Below are positions 44,285 to 53,835 of a stretch of DNA of 64,000 nt, piece by piece. Where the stretch lies: the NCBI GenBank assembly GCA_012656075.1, contig JAAKBF010000041.1, forward strand, positions 248,001 to 312,000, given 5' to 3'. The notes under the pieces are model-generated. The model made no database searches, had not been told where the DNA came from, and saw nothing but the letters and a program-made list of their open reading frames with translations. The DNA comes from Phytophthora hibernalis. Taxonomy: Eukaryota; Oomycota; Peronosporomycetes; Peronosporales; Peronosporaceae. The stretch's first letter is position 1, and each line of letters begins with the position of its first letter. A program made the translations under genes and the position numbers.

Positions 44285-44611
44285 TTGTGGTGCCTGGCTC
44301 CACAGCTACGCCTGGCAAACTCCCGCATCCGCCTGTTCCAGAAACCCCGCACGTTCAGCCGCCAGTTCTTCAAGCAAAAGTCGCTCGTGTCGAAAGAGCT
44401 TCTGCAGACGCTCAACCGAGAAATGCGATCATTGTCCAGCGGCTCCGGCCAAGACAGCGACGAGTTCTTTGCGTTAAGTCCACAAGAAGTGTCTTCGACC
44501 AATTGGACTGCTCTCGGTGCAGCAGCCGTCGCAGGCTGCATCATTGGTGCGCTTGTCGCCTCTCAGCGCCACCGCCTGGCACAGCAACTGCAGCGTCGAT
44601 ACTTTTCCTAG
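44285..44611 (+). CDS. small hypothetical protein with C-terminal membrane segment, start unresolved
   Basis: About 100 codons overlap the 3' flank of the TPS/TPP gene. A basic, Arg/Phe-rich N-terminal part (RLFQKPRTFSRQFFKQK) suggests a mitochondrial presequence. A hydrophobic segment follows near the end (WTALGAAAVAGCIIGALVA), then a basic tail. No ATG opens the frame at 44285, so an upstream exon or a shorter start at the ATG near 44422 is needed. Family not recognised. Confidence 0.45.
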   Translation: MWCLAPQLRLANSRIRLFQKPRTFSRQFFKQKSLVSKELLQTLNREMRSLSSGSGQDSDEFFALSPQEVSSTNWTALGAAAVAGCIIGALVASQRHRLAQQLQRRYFS

Positions 44612-44631
44612 ATCAGAGCAAAATAAATCAT

Positions 44632-44765
44632 AAGCGGATGAAAATTTCATCCGCTTTTCATCCAAAAAGATATTTGGGGATTGTTTCATCCGCTTTTCAT
44701 CCAAAGAACTATTTGGGGATTTTTTCATCCGCTTTTCATCCAAAAAGATATTTTGGGATATTCTG
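44632..44765. repeat. tandem repeat, three units of about 45 bp
   Basis: The units contain TTTCATCCGCTTTTCATCCA followed by AAAGATATTTGGGGAT. The first unit is preceded by an inverted copy of its start (AAGCGGATGAAA), giving a small hairpin. It lies between two small genes. Confidence 0.9.
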
Positions 44766-44825
44766 GGATTTACCGGTAGTCACGATCCACTGGATAAAAT
44801 ATTCTTTTTCTGGTTATTTCTCATC

Positions 44826-45463
44826 ATGGCGGCCAGCCGATTCAAGATGCTTTTCTCGGACGCGCCTCCGGACGCGCTCGAGTACGTAAACGCCTACTAC
44901 AACACTATAACTACTCGTTATCTAACTGGTGTTTGTATCGCTGTGCTGGTTGCCCCCGCAGGAAGCTGCTATCTCCGAGACGCAAGCTTTTCTACGGTTT
45001 GTTCGCCTTCGGGCCTGGTACTGTGCTGGGGCTGTACCTCTACTTTGTAAAGAGGCGGATGGACCGTGAGAATGAGGTTTTACGTCTGGAGCAAGTGCAG
45101 GGCGAGATAAACGCCGTCCAGGAGCAGCAGGACAAGGAATCGGCGCTGGCGTCCGTCATCCAAGAGATGCGCGACCGTCTCCGACGACTGGAGGAGGAGG
45201 ATTTGGCTAGTCGACAGAGCGCTGCAAATGCTGCTGAGCAGAAGGCAAAAGAGGAGAAGAAATTGGCTGCAAGTGAGAGCAAGATTGAAGCGGCATTGGC
45301 CGTTCTGAAGAAGGGGCCGGAAGAGCAGAAGGCTGCGACCTCGCCTGTGTGGCTGAGCTCGTCGTTGGACGGCCCGCAGGGACGCAGAGATAAACGTCAC
45401 CAGGAGTTGCTGCAGCAGGATGTCGCTGAGCATATTGCCAAGTTGAAGGAGCAGACGAAGTAA
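44826..45463 (+). CDS. small membrane-anchored coiled-coil protein
   Basis: The ATG at 44826 gives MAASRFKMLFSDAPPDAL. A probable intron starts at GTAAAC (near 44887) and ends at CCCGCAG (near 44962), although the phases as I read them do not match. The second part has a membrane segment (LFAFGPGTVLGLYLYFV) and then a charged coiled coil (RLEQVQGEINAVQEQQDK, RLRRLEEEDLASRQSA) to LKEQTK. The topology suggests a short N-terminal tail and a long coiled coil facing the other side. Family not recognised. Confidence 0.55.
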
Positions 45464-45565
45464 CGCAACTTACATTTTTGGGAATTGATTCAGGACGGCA
45501 TTGTACAGCTTACCACTCGCGAGCTGCTGTTATATAAAAACTGGAGAATGATTTTGCTGTTGCTC

Positions 45566-47708
45566 CTACTCGAGGCCAAAGCCGAAGACTTCCATTTGAG
45601 ATACCATCGTCAAGCTACGTTCTAGCTCTTCCATGTCGCGGTACATGGGCAAGTCGAGTCGGTTGAAGCAGGTGTGCGCTTTCGGGAACAGGTCCGCCTT
45701 CTCTTTCTTGCCCCGCGGCACGAGCTGGATCGTGAACTGGTGGATGATACCGCTGGAACTCATGAGCCCGCGGAAACCCTCAACCGGTACGCGACTGGTT
45801 CCAGTGACAAACTGCAACAGCCGAGCGCGCTCCTCCGATGCAAGACCCTCGACAACAATCCAAAACCACTGCAGCACTCCGTTCTGTTCTTCCTCGGTGA
45901 TGTAGCCCTTCTTGTTTACCTCGGGCTTGATATAACGAACATGAGTGTTCGCCTTCCAGTCTGCTGTGTCGATGGTAGGGATGCCGCAAAGGATCAGCTC
46001 AAGCTCCTGGTAGTCGAACACAGAAAGCAGCGCCTTCGGCACCACATCGTAGATGCCCATGAGAAATTCTTGCAGCTGGTCGGCAATGCTGTCAAGCATG
46101 CGATGTTCGAGGACTAGCCGTAAGTATTCCTCCTTGTTCTCGTCAGTAACGTCGATGTTGCGTCCATTTTCCTTGAGATCCACCTCAGTGCCATTTTCAA
46201 GCATTACACTGAACGTCAGGCAAAGAGCTTCCACGTGATTGTTGCTTCGAAGCCATTTGCAGTTTCGGTGCAGCTCTTCATCGAGGAACTCTAGGTCAGA
46301 GAACGAGATTGGAATGCCAAGCACGTGCTTTAGCAACGGCAGAGCCAAGTGCGCATCAAGCACAAGACCCTCGAAAAGTGCTTTGCCAATCAAGATGCCA
46401 GCTAGGCGGAACAGCTTTAGGTGATCTTCGTTCTTCTCACCAGAGAGCGGGTCGATCCAATAGCTCATGTCTTCGCCCTTCGTGGGGACAAAGAGGCCCA
46501 TCTTTTCGCTGAAAATCTGTTTGCAGACGATTCCAAACCACTCGCGTAGCAGACCACCTGCATCGATACCCGGCTCGCCATCAAATGTAATCTTCAAATA
46601 CGCGTGAAGAGCATCAGGTGGGGCCTCAGCAAGCTGCAGTGACTGGTGAATGATCCGATCTCGCGTCACAGCTTCAAGTGTGAGCCACCAAAACGTTAGT
46701 TTCGTTTGCAGTAGTGCACAACAATCAACACATGTAAACGTACTCAGTTTAGCGACGGCTTCCGTCACTGGGGTAGCAATGCGAGACAGCTGCACCAAGA
46801 ACCACTGCTTCTTCATGCGGAAACCAAGTGCCATCACTCCCTACATTCAGACAAGCAAAACCGTGAACATCTCAAGCAAGTAACACACCTCCACAATTAC
46901 CCACCTCAAAGTCAATATCATCAAGCCCCTTCCCAAACGATTCCATTTCAATCGACACTTCATCCGCCTTGGTCCACGTCAACCTTCCCGTCGCATCGTA
47001 CATCGACACAAAGCCCTGCGAGCGCAGATTATGGTAGTCCGTGACGCTTTCTCCATTGGGACCCGCCAAACTCGTTGCTTCCGCCGTCGACGGCAACGTC
47101 GGCTGGGCTGCATCTCCACCCTGAACCAAGTCAACCGCATCCGTACTGTTCTGTCGGACCCAATGGAATTTGCCATCGGACAACTGTTTGCGTTGCCAAA
47201 GGCGTCGTCGGAACGCACCTCGCTGTCGTTGCGACAAGCTCTTCCTTTCTGCCATAGTGTTCATCCGGCGCTTAAACAGCGCGCGTTGCCTGACTCTCAA
47301 TGCCTCTATATCCTCCTCTTCTCCTGCTCCACCAGCCACGTCGGCACCATTGATACCTCGACTGTTGTTACGTAGCAACATCCGTGAGCTTTTCCGACGT
47401 CCGAGCTCTGTGCCCATGAGGAAGCTGATGCTGGTGCCACACATGAGACAGGTTTTACGCTTGGTGTTGTTGGCCAATCCGCAGACGACGCATTGCCAGC
47501 CTTTGCCTTCGTCCTCGAGCTGCGTTTCCTCGAGTTGGTCGCGACGCAGTAAACCGTCCATGAGCTCCGTCGGGGTTGAGTTGTCCTTGCGGTAACAGCA
47601 CATATAGACGACGGTGCAGACAGCGACGACCGAGGCCACGCCCAGCACGATGCCGATCCATTTCACGGCGGACACGACGCTCTCCACGTCGCTGGACTGC
47701 GACGACAT
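45566..47708 (-). CDS. membrane-anchored RanBP2-type zinc-finger HECT E3 ubiquitin ligase
   Basis: Three exons (46905-47708, 46744-46840, 45566-46671) with 64- and 72-nt introns give 668 residues with a clean frame. From the N-terminus: a hydrophobic segment at residues about 14-37 (WIGIVLGVASVVAVCTVVYM); a RanBP2-like finger GWQCVVCGLANNTKRKTC followed by LMCG; a basic region; and a HECT domain of about 330 residues (KITFDGEPGIDAGGLLREWF, GRNIDVTDENKEEYLRLV, LQFVTGTSRVPVEGF). The catalytic Cys is in AHTCFNRLDLP near the end. It accepts ubiquitin from E2 and passes it to a substrate, here probably at a membrane. Confidence 0.9.
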
Positions 47709-48615
47709 TTGAGGAGGGAATTGATGGTCTGGTCAAAAGAGAGCGAGACAGGTCGAGGAGAGACCCGAAGACTGGGAATCAGTATGGGTGCGTGTAAGTA
47801 CGAACTGATGCGTGTCATTGTCAACATGACGTGAAGCTTGTCAACCGATACTTTCGGTTGAAAGGCGAAGATGTACAGTAGTGTATCACAAGTGACTTTC
47901 AAGGCAAGCCTTGCATTATTGCAGCTTGCAAAGGCTGCAACAATGCGCTATGCTATTAATACAGATTAGTATTGCCGCAGCGCGTGGTGAAATGTCTGAT
48001 CACCTCACACTGTGAATTCGATCACTTCTGTGAGGCTCACAGAAGTGATTATCAAATTGCTGCGCGGATAGCTCGGTAGAATCCAATGGTGAAGCTGCAG
48101 ATAGTCGCTGGCAACCTCTCACCCTGGCAGCACGGCCCCACGACGCCAATCGACGGTCGACTCAACCATCATCGAGGAAATATTTCCTCACGCCGCCCGT
48201 TGCATCGTATTGCGTCAAAGACCGGAGACCAAGAGCTTGGACAACAAAATCTAGCTGCCGCGTAGCACACCAACATGATGTTCGAGTTGTTGTCCGCAGC
48301 TGTCTATTGCCGAGCAAGAGCAAAAGCAAGAGTGCCCGCAGCTGGCAATGCCAGCCTGGAATAGCACTGCTTACCTTGGTCGGACCAACTGGTCAGCGAC
48401 TGACGATTTCAAAAACTGAACCCACACCCATACCTCCGGTTTAATGACCGCACCTAGCAACAACATCCACCATCCCTTCTCTAAACCGTGTAATGTCCGT
48501 ATCTTCTCCCCGTCCCTACCACTGCCCATCCCTAAACCCACTATCGCACTTAGCACATCCCGCATACGTCGGCACCGCCATCCTTCCATTCCGCATTCTG
48601 CGCGCTCCTGCTCAG
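47709..48615. other. divergent intergenic region between HECT ligase and C2-DysF gene
   Basis: No gene supported. It contains a perfect 29-bp palindrome at 48021-48049 (listed separately) and an AAGGCAAGCCTTGCA-type small hairpin near 47900. Confidence 0.5.
48021..48049. repeat. 29-bp palindrome, 14-bp arms with one-base centre
   Basis: ATCACTTCTGTGAG-G-CTCACAGAAGTGAT, with no mismatch, in the divergent promoter region. It could be a dimeric protein binding site or a small hairpin. Confidence 0.9.
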
Positions 48616-49353
48616 ATGCCTTTCCTGCACGTGACGCTACGCGGCGCCTCGGACCTGCCGTCCAGCGACTTCAGCCTCGCGGGCGGCAAGAGCGACCCGT
48701 ACGTGGTCTTCAAGCTGCAGGGCGTCAAGCACCGCAGTCCGTGCCTCAAGAACACGCTCAACCCCGTGTGGGACCCGCCCGAGCACTACGTCTTCCCGAT
48801 CCCGGACGCCACCAGCGCCGTACTTAACGTGGAGGTGTACGACATGGACACGTTGAACCCGGACGACCTACTAGGTACGCTCGTGGTGCCCGTGGCTAAG
48901 TTCGCAGACGAGCTGGACGTGTCAACGCTCGAGAACTACCCGCTGTCGGTGGCCAGCGAGTTCTCGGGCCAGAAACGCGACAGTACGCTGCTGCTGGAGC
49001 TGTGTCTCAAGCGCGTGGACGACCAGGAGCGCCGCGTGTACGTGTGGGAGAACGAGAGCTGGGCCATGGGCAGTGGCTGGAAGCCCACGAAGAACAAGGA
49101 GCGGCGCCAGTGGTCGGCGTACGACGACTCGATGACGTCTGACGCGTTCAGCGAGGTGGCGCCGCGCGCGCCCGCCAATATGACAGGCTCCGGCTGGCAG
49201 TACTGCTCCAACCGCGGAGACGCGCAGGGATGGTCGTACGCCAAGACGTTTGCCGGGCCCTGGACGCCCAATAAACCGGCCTTCAGCTTCGTGAGGCGTC
49301 GTCTGTGGGAGAACACGTTCACGCGGGATAGCGACTCTGGAGCCGCGTTCTGA
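48616..49353 (+). CDS. C2-domain protein with DysF-like C-terminal region
   Basis: 245 residues from the ATG at 48616, which opens directly on the first C2 strand (MPFLHVTLRGASDLP). The C2 domain (residues 1-125) has the Asp-bearing loops GGKSDPYVVFKL and EVYDMDTLNPDDLLG, consistent with calcium-dependent membrane binding. The C-terminal part has Trp-rich DysF-like elements (VYVWENESWAMGSGWKP, WQYCSNRGDAQGWSYA, FVRRRLWENTFTR) as found in dysferlins and peroxins. An in-frame upstream ATG at 48493 would add a low-complexity lead. Likely acts in membrane traffic or repair. Confidence 0.85.
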   Translation: MPFLHVTLRGASDLPSSDFSLAGGKSDPYVVFKLQGVKHRSPCLKNTLNPVWDPPEHYVFPIPDATSAVLNVEVYDMDTLNPDDLLGTLVVPVAKFADELDVSTLENYPLSVASEFSGQKRDSTLLLELCLKRVDDQERRVYVWENESWAMGSGWKPTKNKERRQWSAYDDSMTSDAFSEVAPRAPANMTGSGWQYCSNRGDAQGWSYAKTFAGPWTPNKPAFSFVRRRLWENTFTRDSDSGAAF

Positions 49354-49527
49354 AGGGGACATTGAATGAATGTAAGTGATATTGGTCGTTGATGTTTTTG
49401 TTGTGGCAGGCTGTCTTTTGAGGTGGATCCAGGATTGAGGATCGAGCGACGCCTCGGTGAGAAACGGATTTTTGAGTTTGTTTCCACATCGTTTGAGTGC
49501 TGGTAGTAGACAGCGCGACACGAAGTC

Positions 49528-52500
49528 ATGTCCTTGGAGCAGGATGAAGTGGAGGTGATTGAGCAGCAACTGGATGGGGCCAAGACGAACGATGAGGCCG
49601 ATCAACCTAGCGCCGACGTTTCAAGCACTAAAGCTGGAGAGGGCATTGCTGCTGCAGGCGGTAACGCACTGTGTTTGGCTTGGACTTTCGGCTTTCAGAA
49701 GGATTTGATCAATGGCGTGCACAGTCTGTCGGCAGGTCCGCGTCGCGCTGTGTTCTATGCAGCTGCCCATACAGGTGTCATCTACGATTACGCCCGTCGT
49801 CAGCAGCGACTTCTACAAGGCCATTGCCACCCGATATCTTGCTGTGTTGTCAGTGAGGACAAGCGATGGGTTGTCACCGCTGATCGCGGCCACGAGTCGA
49901 TGCTCGTCGTGTGGGACGCTCAGTCAGGCAACCCGATCCGAACCATATTTCGACCTCACGCGAACGGTGTCCAAGCTATCGACATTTCACCTGACGCGCT
50001 CTTCCTGGTTACGCTGAGTGCTGTCGACCGTGAAGATGAAGACGAACGCGAGATTACGAAGACCAAGGATACGGCGCGAAAGCGGTTTGATCAAGAGCTG
50101 GCCGTCTGGGAATGGGCAGCACCAGCAATCGGGGCGGCAGTCTCAAAGCCTTTGTACTCGTCGCTTGTAGCCACAGAAGACGTACAGCACGCTGTACGCT
50201 TCAACACGTACGACGTTCGGGAACTAGTCACGACAGGCCGTCAACGTGTGATCTTTTGGAGCTGGGCAGCCCGCACATTGCTTTTCTACTCTCCGTCGCT
50301 GGCTCAGAAAGACTTTCGCCAAGTGGTGGGGGCCTTCACGCAGTCGCTGTTTGTACCAGACTCTGCGCAAGCACTCACAGGAACAGAAGACGGCGATCTC
50401 GTGCTTTGGGATGCAGTTCAAAGCGATAATGGCGCTGAGACTCCCTCAGGAAGTTTTCCTGAACGAAAGGCGGTCAAGATTGTACGACTCGCGGGTGGTG
50501 CTGAACCACAGCGCAAGGTGGCACTGACGGTTATCGTAGATATGGACGGCTATCTTGTTATCGGTTCGAGTGATGGTGCTGTGCGTTTTTACGACTTCGA
50601 CTTCCGTTTGGTGGCTTGGTTTGAAGACATGAATGCTGGTCCGGTCACAAGTGTGTCGTTTGCTCTACCAGCGAATGCAACAAATGGTGACGCTGACAAC
50701 AACCTCGGTCGTTCAGGTGGGGGTAATGAAGATAGCGAGTCCTTCCATGTTCCCGACTTTATTGTGTCTACAGCCTCGGCTTTCATCGTTGGTATGAGCG
50801 CGGGGCTGTTTGCTGAGCACGATCCTGAGCGGCGACGCGGTACACTGCTCATGCAGGGGATCAACGATTCCATTCATGGACTTGCTGCGCATCCAAAGCT
50901 TTCACAACTTGCTCTCAGCTCCTACTCAGGGGTGGTACAGCTCTGGGACTATTCGGCTAAGAGGCTCATCATGGTGCGGCGCTTTGACTCAGAGAAACTT
51001 CGTCCGCAGTGCCTTACATTTGCTCGCGATGGTCGAAAGCTCATAGTTGGCTTCACTAACGGTATCGTGAAAGTGCTGCATGGACATCGTCTTGATGATC
51101 TAGCTTCGTTTCGGCTTGGAAAAGTTGCTATCACGGATGTGTTAGTTAGTCCTGATTCATCGCTCTTCGTGGCACTAGACGCCAACTTGTTTCTCGGTAT
51201 GTGGCGCGCCAAGCAAATTATGGCTAGCCCCGATGGCTCTGACGACGTTGATGAATGGGTATATTTGGGCCGCTGTCGAGCTCACTCAAAGCCTGTAACT
51301 GGACTCGAATTCTCGCGGGATGGCGACGGGCAACCTGTGTTAGTATCCGTAAGCGAAGACCGCACATTAGCCGAGTACTGCCTGGAGCGGTCGAGTATCC
51401 TGGATGGTGTCGTTCTCAAGAATACCCCAACTCGCGTAGAGCAAAGTGCTGTACCGACTGCGTGCTGTTGGCACCCCGAGCTGCGTGGCGTGCAAGAAGA
51501 TTTGGTTATCGTGGTTAACGATGAATACAAGCTGAAGCAGTGGAATACAGGCAACCAGACGTGCCGAAAGACAACACTAGGTCCTTCGTATGGTGGACCT
51601 ATCAATAGGTTGGTGCCTGTACCGCTTCGAGAGGATGACGAAATAGCTGCCGAGGCTACCGGTGGTGTAGCGGAGCGGTACTGTGTCTACAGTACGCACG
51701 AAAAGGTTGTCGGACTGATAAAGCTTCCCTCGATGGCAATCCGCACAAGGCCATGGGGCTTATTGCACACCCAGGCAAAATCAGCAACGTTGATGTCACG
51801 TTTGATGGCAGTCACTTGATCACTGCTGGCGGAGATGATCTTGTGGTGAATATGTGGGAGATTCACACTCATCAGTTAGACCTACTGGAGGCTCGGGGTA
51901 CTCCTCGCAGTGTTGAAGAGCAGTTGGAGGATGAAGTTGGTATAGAAGATGCATCAGCAAAGGACGAGCTGGGTGAAGACGATGTGGCTCTGGCACCATA
52001 CCTGGCACTGCTGGAAGGTGGACGTGAGGGATCATTTTATCATGAGATAATCGACTATTTCTACTTGGCCCAGCTTCGTGTCCAGGGCGAGGATGCCACC
52101 GCTGCCCGCGAGATTACTGCTCAAATTCCGCTGCGCGAGGTACCAAACGTCATGCGTGCACTTGGCTATTACCCCACAGACGAAGAGATCCAGCACATGG
52201 TGAGCGAAGTTCGCTATTCACGTTTTACCGAGACGTCTCGACCGGTTGAAAGTATCGGGCTACACGACTTCATCAAGCTGTACGTTAACCATCGACCAGT
52301 ATTCGGAGTTGGCAAGGCGCAAATTGAGCGCGCTTTCAAGGTGCTTGCTTCGGTGTCGGGAAACACCAACGCGATTGGTGACGATGTGGACGATGGACCA
52401 GGAACACTACAATGGGACCAGCTTGAAGCCCGCCTACTACACTCCGGTGAAGCTATGAGCGAGGAGGAATTGCGTAGCTGCTTAGCTGCACTGCTTGCAA

Positions 52501-52592
52501 CGGGTGCAGGTGGGCTGGTTATGGATTCGCTATACACAGCACTCAATTTCGCGGACAAGGTGCTAGGCTTTGACGACTACGAACATCCCTAA
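49528..52592 (+). CDS. CFAP251: WD40-repeat flagellar protein, CFAP251/WDR66-like, one -1 frameshift
   Basis: The ATG at 49528 starts an acidic lead and then a long WD40 array (LCLAWTFGFQKDLINGVHSL, VLLGH-like RLLQGHCHPISCCVV, WVVTADRGHESMLVVWDA, LIVGFTNGIVKVLHGH, ITAGGDDLVVNMWEI). After it come EF-hand-like helices (VMRALGYYPTDEEIQHMV, WDQLEARLLHSGEAMSEEEL), the arrangement of CFAP251/WDR66, a calmodulin- and spoke-associated complex protein of the axoneme. About 1021 residues. The frame changes once near 51728 by apparent loss of one base. Expected in a zoospore-forming organism. Confidence 0.85.
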
Positions 52593-52661
52593 GGAGACGA
52601 AGCTGGACGCTAGCAACAGTATCTAGTGAAGTTGGACAAGGGTATCTGCGTAAATTGATTT

Positions 52662-53182
52662 TCAAATGGAAGCTTCGTCGACTAAGCACTGATAGCCACA
52701 CTCCAGTACTCGATCTTGTTCGTCACACTCAAACCACAGGTCATCTCCGGAGGCCTTTGCAGTCGTTGACCTTTTGGTGGCAACCAGGACTTTCTCAACT
52801 CGTTTGGCGTAGCGTAGCTGCTCGCAACTGAATCGTTGCACACTGTCACCGATCCCCGTGTCCTCGTCTTGGAATACCCCTTGCAAGTAGAACTGAGCCA
52901 CAACTCACGTAGTCGATCGGCCATTGAGACCTTGAACGTCTTGTTGGAGCGTGGCGAACGACTGCCGTCCATGGTCGTGTACGTGTTGCTAGTTGTTGAA
53001 GCAGACCATTTCCTTGTCGTCGGAGAAGGATCAGGCAGTGAACTCTCTGGGCTTGGCGAGAGTGGGAAGTCGAAGATGTCAACAAGTCGATCGAGGTAGT
53101 GGTCGATCACGGACCGAGCACTGCGGTGTCGATGCAAGTCGAGTACGGACCAGCGTTCCTGACTTTTCAGCGTAGAAGGCAT
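52662..53182 (-). CDS. hypothetical protein with one frame change
   Basis: The ATG at 53182 gives MPSTLKSQERWSVLDLHRHR, then a Ser/Pro-rich stretch (FPLSPSPESSLPDPSPTTRK) and a helical part (VSMADRLRELWL). After a one-base frame change near 52890 it continues as QDEDTGIGDSVQRFSCEQLR to QCLVDEASI. Family not recognised. It is divergent from the Sel1-LamG gene, about 650 bp between starts. Confidence 0.5.
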
Positions 53183-53835
53183 GGAGAACTGAAAAACTTG
53201 TGTCGTTGGAATTGGAGCTGCAGCGTATAAGACCCGATAATGACCGGGTAAGAGCGAACGTAGTAGACCTCGCGAAAGAGGGGTTGTCAAGTGGGAGAGA
53301 CAAGATACGAACTGCAACAGCTGAAAGCGCTCGTATTGCCATTGTTGCGGCAACTGGGTTGTCTCCTTCCCACGCTAGAATACATCGCAATACCCGCAAT
53401 GCTTCCAGAAGAGACCAGCAACGTGAGCTTGATCACCCTTGAAGCGACGTTGAAGTTGCCTTTCGCTGGTCGTAAAGTGGCTACCTTTTTTGTAAAGATG
53501 GCTACATTGTATGATCAAGTAGCCTACCATTGCCAGAATCGTACATGTAGTTTTGAGTGATTGGGAGAGGCAGGAAGGCATCCACGCCTACCAGGAGAGA
53601 CAGATGACGGGCTTTTGAGTCCACTACCGTTTGGCTTGATGGCATATGCCACGAGAGATGTATTATTGTATTGAGAGATGTTTGTTCCCTCATGAACAGC
53701 AGGTACGATATCTATCCACCACACGGGTAGCTTGGTCTCAAATTGGCGAGCCACGTATCTTGCAACAGCACGAAGATGTTCCCCAGTCGAGTTCAGTCGT
53801 CAAAAGGAAGGCTTGCTGGCACGCAAGACGAAAGG

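Noticed and set aside
53200..53560. plus-strand open frames in the divergent promoter of the Sel1 gene
   Set aside because: They overlap the minus-strand hypothetical gene start or show no features; no support for a gene.
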